From Clostridia bacterium (lineage in GTDB: Bacteria; Bacillota; Clostridia; Christensenellales; Aristaeellaceae), in contig JAFPYA010000156.1 of assembly GCA_017412445.1 (NCBI GenBank), forward strand, positions 1-6,764: DNA of 6,764 bases. The letters are read 5' to 3'. Below are positions 1 through 5,944 of this stretch, one piece after another. Within the stretch, counting starts at the first letter, position 1. Each line of letters opens with the position of its first letter. A model generated the notes under the pieces. That model was given only the letters and a program-made list of their open reading frames with translations, did no database searches and was not told the origin of the DNA. Position numbers and translations under genes: made by a program.

Positions 1-1
1 G

Positions 2-352
2 TACGGCAAGGACGAGCTCAAAAACGCGATGGTGGCGCTGAGCTACCTGCTAAGGCACATAGCGCCCATGTTCCTCATGTGCGCGGTAAACGACATAAGC
101 GTGGTTTATCACGTAAAGGACACATTTTCGGACAAGCCCACGCTCTACCTATACGACCATATCCCGGGCGGCATAGGCCTGAGCGACAGGGTGTACGAGA
201 CAAACGACATGTTCTTTAAGGAAGCGCTGCGCATGCTCTCCTCCTGCCCCTGCATAGACGGCTGTCCCAGCTGCACCGGCGCCGTGGCGGAGGGCAGCAA
301 GCACACGCTGATGATGATATTGAACGAGCTGACGAAGGGCAACGCCGAATAA
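2..352 (+). CDS. mrfA: MrfA/YprA-type DEAD/DEAH-box helicase, C-terminal fragment (DUF1998 domain)
   Basis: Open from the window edge, so only the last 116 codons are present; the ATG at 29 is internal, not a start. Seen: a DHIPGGIGLS segment (fragment residues 52-61), then a cysteine cluster C82-x-C84-x3-C88-x2-C91 in the context GCPSCTG, then a short helical tail ending NAE. This pairing of a PGGxGLS motif with four clustered cysteines is typical of the DUF1998 domain at the C-terminus of MrfA/YprA-like superfamily 2 helicases. In Bacillus subtilis, MrfA works with the exonuclease MrfB in repair of mitomycin C damage, and the cysteines are thought to bind zinc. No mrfB-like gene follows; an intrinsic terminator lies about 80 nt downstream, so this ends a separate transcription unit. 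DUF1998 also occurs in DrmB of DISARM defence systems; with the helicase core outside the window that cannot be fully excluded, though the tail fits MrfA better. Confidence 0.78.
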   Translation, partial: YGKDELKNAMVALSYLLRHIAPMFLMCAVNDISVVYHVKDTFSDKPTLYLYDHIPGGIGLSDRVYETNDMFFKEALRMLSSCPCIDGCPSCTGAVAEGSKHTLMMILNELTKGNAE

Positions 353-433
353 ACGGGCGTATGACCCAATCGCAGCATATGCAATTCAAAGCGCTGTGAA
401 ACAAAAAACGCAGACATAACACCCTTCTAAACC

Positions 434-470
434 CGCCGCGCCCCGCAATTTGGGGCGTGGCGCCTTTTAT
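434..470 (+). terminator. Intrinsic terminator after the helicase gene
   Basis: The arms CGCCGCGCCCC (434-444) and GGGGCGTGGCG (452-462) form an 11-bp stem with one G-T wobble and a 7-base loop. They are followed by CCTTTTATTATT, an imperfect T-rich tail. It lies about 80 nt after the helicase stop and closes that unit before the sugar operon. Confidence 0.8.
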
Positions 471-549
471 TATTGCACGCCTTTTCTCTATCAAATTGGT
501 GTATTCTCCCGTGTGCGCTCTGTTTCGATTGGCGCGTGCACACTGTTTG

Positions 550-608
550 ATTGCGCATAAAAACGCAATAATGTTCGATTTTGCAAAATCTTTGCGCAAA
601 AATGCATT
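550..608. promoter_or_regulatory. Cluster of palindromes, candidate operator region
   Basis: Four inverted repeats lie in 59 bases just upstream of the predicted promoter: ATTGCG/CGCAAT (550-555 and 564-569, 8-base spacer), the perfect 14-mer GATTTTGCAAAATC (577-590), the perfect 10-mer TTTGCGCAAA (591-600), and the perfect 8-mer AATGCATT (601-608). The last three abut with no gap. Shared TTGC/GCAA halves suggest repeated binding of one regulator. Which protein binds is unknown: the operon's own AraC-family product is a candidate, although that family usually prefers direct repeats, and palindromes suit LacI- or MarR-like dimers. AT-rich DNA produces short palindromes by chance, so confidence is moderate. 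Confidence 0.45.
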
Positions 609-619
609 GAAATATTATG

Positions 620-647
620 TTAACAAGTATAGATTATTATATGTAAT
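620..647 (+). promoter_or_regulatory. Predicted sigma-A promoter of the sugar operon
   Basis: TTAACA (620-625, 5 of 6 to TTGACA) and TGTAAT (642-647, 5 of 6 to TATAAT) are separated by 16 bases in an AT-rich stretch. Initiation near 654 would give a leader of about 66 nt before the hydrolase ATG. Other -10-like hexamers nearby, such as TATAGA at 628-633 and TATAAG at 649-654, lack a well-spaced -35 box. It is the best promoter candidate I found upstream of the operon. Confidence 0.5.
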
Positions 648-661
648 ATATAAGCTCGGTC

Positions 662-696
662 GGCGCTGAAGAACATATATGCGCCTTTTACGGCGC
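662..696 (+). other. Leader with two mutually exclusive small hairpins
   Basis: GCGCC (681-685) can pair with GGCGC upstream (662-666, 14-base loop) or with GGCGC downstream (692-696, 6-base loop), each as 5 GC-rich pairs. The two forms share an arm and exclude each other. Neither hides the ribosome site AAGGAGGG (707-714), and no known riboswitch fold is recognisable. The arms are short, so this may be incidental. Confidence 0.3.
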
Positions 697-719
697 CCAT
701 ACCGCGAAGGAGGGTTCGC

Positions 720-2330
720 ATGGAAACTATCTTCAAGGACAGGGACGGCTCGCCTATCTATGTGCTCGGCTTGCAGGCACATAATTCAAGCTTTTGTTGT
801 GACGAGATGATAGATGCCGCAATCGAAGCGGTCAAAAAGTACCACGGCAACACGCTCGAGGTGCCGATTTATTGGTATAAGACAGAGCCGAGCGAGGGAG
901 TCTACGATTTTTCCGAGGTGGAAAAGCTGATCGAGCGGGTGAGGAGCGCGTCGCTGAAGCTCGTGCTGCTCTGGTTCGGCTCGAGCAAAAACGCCGACAT
1001 CACATATATGCCCGAATGGGTCAAAGCCGATCCGGAGAGGTTCTGGCTGGCACAGGGTCCCGACGGACAGGTGACCGCGCAGATTTCACCTTTCTGTACC
1101 GAATGCTACGAGGCCGACAAGCGCGCGTTCGTCGAGCTTATGAAGACCGTAAAGCGTGTGGATGAGGAATACCGAACCGTTATCGCCGTGCAGGTCGAAA
1201 ACGAAATAGGCATATATCCCCTCGACCGCTGCTATTCCAGGGCTGCGCAGGCCGAATTCGACAAAGGCGTGCCGGATGCGCTCATGGATCTCGTTATCCC
1301 GGACAGCGGCGCCAGGGACAAAGGCAGGGACTGGTACGAGCACTTCGGCCGCCATGCCCACGAGGTATTCACCTGCTGGAGCTTTGCAAAAGTGATAGAG
1401 AACATCGCGTCCGCAGGAAAGCGCGTGTACAATCTGCCCATGTATTTGAACGCCGTGGTAGGCGAGCTCAGGCAGGAGCTGGCGGGGCAGAGCTATTCCT
1501 CGGGAAGCCCCGTAGGCAGGATGATAGACGTATACAAGCGCGGCGCGCCGAGCATCTCGATATGCGCCCCGGACGTATACCTGCCCCACAAGTCCGGCTA
1601 CCTCAGAATCTGCGCCTCGCACACGCGCCCAGACAATCCGCTTTTCATACCCGAAACGGGCACGTCGGGCGACGCCTTCGCGGTCAACATACTTCACGCG
1701 GCGGCAGATTTCGGGGCTATAGGCATCTGCGGCTTTGGTGCCGAGCATGTGCTGAAGACCGACGGAGAGCTGGTGGACGAAGCCAGGCCGGTTGCGGACT
1801 CCATGCAGATGCTTTCGATGATGGCGCCGGCGCTGCTCAGATACGGCGGCACGGACAGGATATTCGCCGTTTCGCAGGACGAATACCAGACGCTAAGACA
1901 TGTGCTCAGAAAAAAGTGGCACATAACCTTCAACTTTACCAACCGAAACGGCAAGGGTTACCTGCTCGGCTACAACATGCGCGTGTGCCACAGGCTCGCC
2001 GACGACCATTCGCTCTTCGACCAGCGCGGACGCGCCATAGTGTATGAGGCGAACGATGACGAGTTCTTCATCGCGGGCGTGGGCTTCACCGCGCGCTTCC
2101 TGAGGCGCGCCGATCCCTACGACACGCGCCCGTATGCCAATTACATGAGCAGGGCTTCCACCGAGCTTGCCGCGCTCACCATAGAGGAAGGCCATTTCGA
2201 CAGCGACCTGAATTGGGTATGCGAGTTTGTAAGGCGCGGCGACGAGGTGGACTGCGGCGCGTTCGTGTATCCCGGCATAATACTCAGGGTCAAGCTCAAT
2301 CCAAAGCCCTTGAGGGGCTATGAGCATTGA
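720..2330 (+). CDS. Clan GH-A glycoside hydrolase, beta-galactosidase-like, with DUF5597-type C-terminus
   Basis: A 536-residue protein starting at ATG 720, six bases after AGGAGG (708-713). It has no signal peptide, so it should act in the cytoplasm on imported sugar. An N-terminal TIM barrel (about 1-350) shows family landmarks: LGLQAHNSS (16-24), VPIYWYKTEPSEG (48-60), LVLLWFGSSKN (81-91), VQVENE (157-162) and PLFIPETG (307-314). By analogy with clan GH-A retaining enzymes, E162 is the likely acid/base and E312 the likely nucleophile. The C-terminal part (about 390-530) has IAGVGFTARF and LTIEEGHFDSD, as in the DUF5597 domain that follows GH35/GH42-like barrels in bacterial beta-galactosidase-type proteins. 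Length fits the family. It heads the operon, 79 nt before the binding-protein gene. A beta-galactoside is the most likely substrate class, but specificity cannot be read from sequence alone; beta-glucosidase or arabinosidase activity remains possible. Confidence 0.85.
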   Translation: METIFKDRDGSPIYVLGLQAHNSSFCCDEMIDAAIEAVKKYHGNTLEVPIYWYKTEPSEGVYDFSEVEKLIERVRSASLKLVLLWFGSSKNADITYMPEWVKADPERFWLAQGPDGQVTAQISPFCTECYEADKRAFVELMKTVKRVDEEYRTVIAVQVENEIGIYPLDRCYSRAAQAEFDKGVPDALMDLVIPDSGARDKGRDWYEHFGRHAHEVFTCWSFAKVIENIASAGKRVYNLPMYLNAVVGELRQELAGQSYSSGSPVGRMIDVYKRGAPSISICAPDVYLPHKSGYLRICASHTRPDNPLFIPETGTSGDAFAVNILHAAADFGAIGICGFGAEHVLKTDGELVDEARPVADSMQMLSMMAPALLRYGGTDRIFAVSQDEYQTLRHVLRKKWHITFNFTNRNGKGYLLGYNMRVCHRLADDHSLFDQRGRAIVYEANDDEFFIAGVGFTARFLRRADPYDTRPYANYMSRASTELAALTIEEGHFDSDLNWVCEFVRRGDEVDCGAFVYPGIILRVKLNPKPLRGYEH

Positions 2331-2360
2331 GAGGCAGCCATAGCATCACTTTATACCCAA

Positions 2361-2376
2361 CCCCCGTCGGTGGGGG
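2361..2376 (+). other. Intercistronic C5/G5 hairpin before the binding-protein gene
   Basis: CCCCC (2361-2365) and GGGGG (2372-2376) enclose a 6-base loop GTCGGT. No T-run follows, so it is not a standard intrinsic terminator. It sits 33 bases before the binding-protein ATG and could act as a processing boundary or a 5' stabiliser for the downstream message; this role is inference. Confidence 0.5.
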
Positions 2377-2409
2377 ACAGAATAATCACCAAGAAAGGAT
2401 GGCACTATC

Positions 2410-3987
2410 ATGAAAAGAAGTTACTCCCGTTTGCTATGCCTGGTTGTGGCGTTTGCGCTGTGCGCCGGCATGTGGGCTGGCTTCGCCGAGGGCGTATACC
2501 CGCTGGAGCCCACGGTGACGCTGACGATCAACATCGACGAGACCGCTCGTGAGAGCATACCCGAGTGGGCGCTCGACTACTACATCTGGGACATCGTTGA
2601 AGCCCAGACCGGCGTCAAGCTCGAGTGCTGGGGCGCTGACGGACGCGGCGCGGGCAACACCGAGGACATCAGCGTGATGATAGCCGGCGGCGTATACCCG
2701 GACATCTTCGTAAACAACTGGCTGAGCTATCCCGGTGGCCCCTCAAAGGCGCTTGAGAACAAGATCATCATGCCCCTTAACGACGTTATTGAGGAGTATT
2801 GCCCCAACCTGACCAAGGTGCTCGCCGAGAACGAACAGTGGGCCAAGGACGTGGCCACTGACGACGGCACGCTCTATGTGTTCCCGATGCTGCGCGCCGC
2901 GCGCGACCAGACCTTCTACGGCATTGGCTACAGGCAGGACAAGCTCGACGAATTCGGCCTTGAAATCCCAACCACTCCCGAGGAGCTGGAGGAGGTTCTG
3001 ACCGTGTTCAAGGAGAACGGCATGGAGTGCGGCCTCACCTTTGAGTACCGCTTCTTGTTTACAGGCGATCAGGGCTACGGCACCGCGCTGCAGTCCGGCT
3101 TCGGCCTCAAATCCGGCTGGTACGTGGATGAGGGCGTGGTTCACTTCGGCGAGTACGAGGAGAACTATTATGACTTCCTCGTATGGCTCAACAGACTCTA
3201 CGAGAACGGCCTTATCGATCCCGATATGCCTTCCATCAACAAGGCTACCTCTATAGCCAAGTTCTCCAACGGCGAGGCCTGGGCCTGCATCTGCCAGTCC
3301 GCAGCCACTGTCGCCGCGCTCAAATACCTCAATGAGGACAAGGGCTGGGTCGGCGTAGGCGGTCCCTCCCTGGCCACCGAGGCGGGCGCCGTGCCGCAGT
3401 TCGGCCATCTGCAGAACAGCTACGCAGGCAACGCCTCCGCCGCCATCTCCACTCAGTGCCAGAACGTCGAGGCTGCCGCCCGCTTCCTTGACTGGTTCTA
3501 CGGCGAAGAAAACCTTGCCACCTTCCAGCATGGCGTCGAAGGCTTCTGCTACGCTGTGGTAGACGGCGAGTATACCCGCGAGCTTCAGTACCTCATTCCT
3601 CTCGAGGGTGAAGGCGCCGACAACGTGCAGACCCGCATGACCTACGGCATCATCGGCACCAACTGGCCCATGAAGATGCTCGACGGCCTGAGCCACAACT
3701 ACTATCAGTTCCCCGAGCCCACCGAGGTCGTGCTTGAGGTATGGCGCGACAACAACATGGCGGAGCACATACTGCCGCCTGTGACCCTCACGGCCGATGA
3801 GGCTGAGGAATATGCCTCCATCTACAACGATATCGACACCTACATGAAGGAGCAGATTGCCCTGTTCATCACCGGCAAGCGCCCCCTGAGCGAGTTCGAT
3901 GACTACCGCGCCACCCTCGAGGATATGGGCGTGCAGCGCATGATAGAGCTCGAGCAGGCCGCTTACGACCGCTACCTCGAGCGCTGA
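2410..3987 (+). CDS. ABC transporter extracellular solute-binding protein, LplA/YtcQ type
   Basis: A 525-residue secreted sugar-binding protein. The start at ATG 2410 follows AAAGGA (2394-2399). The N-terminus has KR at 2-3, a hydrophobic core at about 8-24 and a plausible type I signal peptidase site after A26 (GFA|EG). Neither C10 (preceded by RLL) nor C18 (preceded by FAL) sits in a lipobox, so lipidation is not evident; most Bacillota relatives are lipoproteins. Early family features include the segment DISVMIAGGVYPDIF (86-100). The C-terminal 54 residues (472-525), with FITGKRPLSEF, LEDMG and a final AAYDRY, are typical of the long LplA/YtcQ-like binding proteins that pair with LplB and YtcP permeases. 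It should bind an oligosaccharide outside the membrane and pass it to those permeases. Isoleucine codons are mostly ATC (about 18 of 27 by hand count), unlike the permease downstream, which fits strong expression. Hairpins flank the gene on both sides. Confidence 0.9.
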   Translation: MKRSYSRLLCLVVAFALCAGMWAGFAEGVYPLEPTVTLTINIDETARESIPEWALDYYIWDIVEAQTGVKLECWGADGRGAGNTEDISVMIAGGVYPDIFVNNWLSYPGGPSKALENKIIMPLNDVIEEYCPNLTKVLAENEQWAKDVATDDGTLYVFPMLRAARDQTFYGIGYRQDKLDEFGLEIPTTPEELEEVLTVFKENGMECGLTFEYRFLFTGDQGYGTALQSGFGLKSGWYVDEGVVHFGEYEENYYDFLVWLNRLYENGLIDPDMPSINKATSIAKFSNGEAWACICQSAATVAALKYLNEDKGWVGVGGPSLATEAGAVPQFGHLQNSYAGNASAAISTQCQNVEAAARFLDWFYGEENLATFQHGVEGFCYAVVDGEYTRELQYLIPLEGEGADNVQTRMTYGIIGTNWPMKMLDGLSHNYYQFPEPTEVVLEVWRDNNMAEHILPPVTLTADEAEEYASIYNDIDTYMKEQIALFITGKRPLSEFDDYRATLEDMGVQRMIELEQAAYDRYLER

Positions 3988-4012
3988 GGCAAAAGCGCAT
4001 AGACTGAGGCCT

Positions 4013-4040
4013 GTCCCGGAGGTTATTATACCTCCGGGAC
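4013..4040 (+). terminator. Perfect 11-bp hairpin after the binding-protein gene, partial terminator or mRNA stabiliser
   Basis: GTCCCGGAGGT (4013-4023) and ACCTCCGGGAC (4030-4040) match perfectly around a 6-base loop TATTAT. Only TTGCG follows, so termination would be weak. It lies 25 nt after the stop and 75 nt before the first permease gene. In many sugar ABC operons such a stem protects the 3' end of the binding-protein message and lowers permease expression; I infer the same here. No promoter is evident between it and 4116. Confidence 0.7.
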
Positions 4041-4115
4041 TTGCGAGCTCTTATGTCGGGGAAAGACGCGGCACCTGTAAGATGATTCGGCCGCTGTTCC
4101 TCAAGGGAGGTCTCT

Positions 4116-5054
4116 ATGCAGACTAAATATAGAAAGTTCACCAAAGACAATATCAAAAAGGACTTCAGGCGCAATAAGCTGCTGTACCTCATGATACTGC
4201 CTGCGATAGTGTTTTATATACTCTTTGCCTATGTGCCCATGATCGGCAACGTTATGGGCTTTATCGACTTTGTGCCGGGCATAGGCTTCAAGGGCTTCTT
4301 TGCGGGAGACTGGATGGGGTTCAAGTATCTTAGAGATTTCATGGGCAACATCTTCTTCTACAGGCTTTTGAGAAACACGGTGCTGATTAGCCTGTACAAC
4401 CTGATATTCGGATTTCCTGCGCCCATACTGCTCGCGATTTTCCTTTCCGAAATCCCGTTCAAGGGCTACAAGCGCGTGGCTCAGACAATAACCTATCTTC
4501 CGCACTTCGTCTCCACGGTCGTAATCTGCGGCCTTATCGTCAACTTCTCACTGAGCACCGGCCTGTTCAGCGACATATCGGCCATGTTCGGCGGTCCCAG
4601 AATCTCGTTTTTGCAGGACGCCAAGTATTTCAGAACAATCTACGTCGCCTCGGGAATCTGGCAGAGCATAGGCTGGAGCTCCATAATCTTCCTGTCCGCC
4701 ATAACCGGTATAGACAACACGCTCTATGAAGCCGCCGTAATAGACGGCTCGAACAAGCTGCAGCAGATAATGCACGTAACGATTCCGGGCATTTCCTCCA
4801 CGATAATCATCATGTTCATACTGCAGATAGGGCAGATGATGAACGTGGGCGCGGAAAAGATAATGCTTTTGTACAATCCCTCGATTTACGATACATCGGA
4901 CGTAATATCGACCTACGTCTACAGGAAGGGCATAGTCGAAATGAACTGGAGCTTTTCCGCGGCGGTCGATTTATTCAATAAAGTAATTAACTTCATACTG
5001 TTGATTTCAGCCAACGCAATTTCGCGGCGCGTGGGCGAGACCTCGCTTATGTAA
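4116..5054 (+). CDS. lplB: ABC sugar transporter permease, LplB type
   Basis: A 312-residue inner-membrane protein starting at ATG 4116, five bases after GGGAGG (4105-4110). A basic N-terminus precedes about six membrane segments, near residues 23-47, 88-110, 123-145, 175-197, 225-245 and 280-300. The cytoplasmic EAA loop that contacts the ATPase is visible at 205-226: EAAVIDG (205-211) followed by TIPGI (222-226). The segment LLYLMILPAIVFYILFAYVP (22-41) and the later YLPHFVSTVV (127-136) are typical of the LplB/YteP-like half of carbohydrate permeases. It should pair with the product of the gene 12 nt downstream to form the channel receiving sugar from the binding protein. About half of its isoleucine codons are ATA by hand count (21 of 42), in contrast to the gene before it. 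No ATPase gene accompanies the pair. Confidence 0.92.
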   Translation: MQTKYRKFTKDNIKKDFRRNKLLYLMILPAIVFYILFAYVPMIGNVMGFIDFVPGIGFKGFFAGDWMGFKYLRDFMGNIFFYRLLRNTVLISLYNLIFGFPAPILLAIFLSEIPFKGYKRVAQTITYLPHFVSTVVICGLIVNFSLSTGLFSDISAMFGGPRISFLQDAKYFRTIYVASGIWQSIGWSSIIFLSAITGIDNTLYEAAVIDGSNKLQQIMHVTIPGISSTIIIMFILQIGQMMNVGAEKIMLLYNPSIYDTSDVISTYVYRKGIVEMNWSFSAAVDLFNKVINFILLISANAISRRVGETSLM

Positions 5055-5066
5055 GGTGGTGAGGGC

Positions 5067-5942
5067 ATGAGAAAAACATTCGGAGAAAAAATATTTGTTG
5101 CCTTCGACATGTTCGTGGTGGGAGTATTGTGTCTGGTATGCCTGTATCCCTTCCTGTATGCGATATTTGTGTCGTTTTCCGATCCAAACGAGCTGGCCAG
5201 GGTTTCGGGCTTCGTGTATAAGACTGCGGGCTTCAGCCTCGACGCCTACAAGAACGTGCTGCACAACTATCAGATAATGAACGGCTACAAGAACACGCTG
5301 TTCATAGTGGTTACCGGCGTGCTGCTTGAGTTTATTATGACCGTGCCCACGGCCTACGTGCTCTCCCGCAAAAACGTGCTGTGGAGAAACGGCATAATGA
5401 TGTTCATAGTGCTTACCATGTACTTTTCGGGCGGCATGATACCCACGTATCTGGTCATCAGAAATTACGGCCTGTACGATTCGCTCTGGTCGCTTACCCT
5501 GCCCGTGATGCTGAACGCATACAACATGATTATCGTGCGCACGTATATGTCCGGCATACACGATTCCCTGTCGGAGTCGGCCATGCTCGACGGCGCGAAC
5601 CACTTACAGATAATGTGGAAGCTGTTCATACCCCTGTCAAAGCCCGCGCTGGCGGTGCTGGTGCTATACTCGGGCGTAGGCCATTGGAACGGCTGGTTCA
5701 GGGCGTTTTTGTACATAGGCAAGGCTTCGAAGTATCCGCTCCAGCTGGTATTGAGAAACCTGCTCATACAGGGCAGCGAGCTTAGCATGCTGAACAACGT
5801 CTCCACAGCCGACCACGACTTCGTGCTTGCGACGCTCAAGCAGGCCAGCGTTATCGTCTCGACGCTCCCGATACTGTTCATATATCCGCTCTTGCAGAAG
5901 TATCTTGTAGGCGGCATAATGATAGGCTCGATCAAAGAATAG
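5067..5942 (+). CDS. ytcP: ABC sugar transporter permease, YtcP/LplC type
   Basis: A 291-residue inner-membrane protein. Its ribosome site overlaps the stop of the previous gene (AAGGTGGTGAGG, 5053-5064), with the ATG two bases later at 5067 and a 12-nt gap between genes, so the two permeases are probably translated in step. Family landmarks are a first membrane segment at about 11-36 containing LYPFLYAIFVSFSDP, the stretch GGMIPTYLVIRNYGLYDSL (122-140), the EAA loop ESAMLDGANHL (170-180) with FIPLSKP (187-193), and the C-terminal signature QKYLVGGIMIGSIKE (277-291). These identify the YtcP/LplC half of the transporter. Length is normal and nothing is missing. It would form the heterodimeric channel with the upstream LplB-type protein. 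Confidence 0.92.
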   Translation: MRKTFGEKIFVAFDMFVVGVLCLVCLYPFLYAIFVSFSDPNELARVSGFVYKTAGFSLDAYKNVLHNYQIMNGYKNTLFIVVTGVLLEFIMTVPTAYVLSRKNVLWRNGIMMFIVLTMYFSGGMIPTYLVIRNYGLYDSLWSLTLPVMLNAYNMIIVRTYMSGIHDSLSESAMLDGANHLQIMWKLFIPLSKPALAVLVLYSGVGHWNGWFRAFLYIGKASKYPLQLVLRNLLIQGSELSMLNNVSTADHDFVLATLKQASVIVSTLPILFIYPLLQKYLVGGIMIGSIKE

Positions 5943-5944
5943 AA

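Larger units (their letters stand above)
353..719 (+). other. Intergenic region between helicase and sugar operon
   Basis: This 367-base stretch holds no convincing gene. Its first part (353-433) is featureless apart from short chance palindromes. It then contains a terminator stem (434-470), a stretch of mixed composition, an AT-rich segment (about 555-655) with several short perfect palindromes and a promoter-like pair, and a leader with small GC-rich hairpins ending in a strong ribosome site (AAGGAGGG, 707-714). The 70-codon open frame at 457-669 overlaps the terminator and promoter and has no ribosome site, so I treat it as non-coding. Confidence 0.75.

Noticed and set aside
577..600. Possible catabolite-repression (cre) site
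   Set aside because: The best alignment misses the central CG and the terminal C of the cre consensus, so I do not call it.
457..669. 70-codon open frame on the + strand in the intergenic region
   Set aside because: It begins inside the terminator stem, spans the palindromes and promoter, and has no ribosome site.
1383..1391. TTTGCAAAA, similar to the upstream palindrome core
   Set aside because: It encodes the FAK part of the hydrolase and lacks the extended palindrome; one short match is expected by chance.
1086..1748. 220-codon open frame on the minus strand
   Set aside because: Antisense to the conserved catalytic barrel of the hydrolase, with no recognisable domain.
2361..2385. C5/G5 stem considered as an intrinsic terminator
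   Set aside because: It is followed by ACAGAATAAT with no run of T, and it sits inside what looks like a single operon.
2370..2552. 60-codon open frame overlapping the start of the binding-protein gene
   Set aside because: It overlaps the hairpin and signal-peptide region in another frame, has no ribosome site and resembles no family.
2743..3768. 341-codon open frame on the minus strand
   Set aside because: It lies entirely opposite the well-supported binding-protein gene in GC-rich DNA and shows no family motif. The low-complexity V/L/G/A-rich translation is typical of an antisense shadow.
5007..5603. 198-codon open frame on the minus strand
   Set aside because: Antisense to the YtcP-type permease; the His-rich, Tyr-rich translation is a by-product of membrane-protein codons on the other strand.
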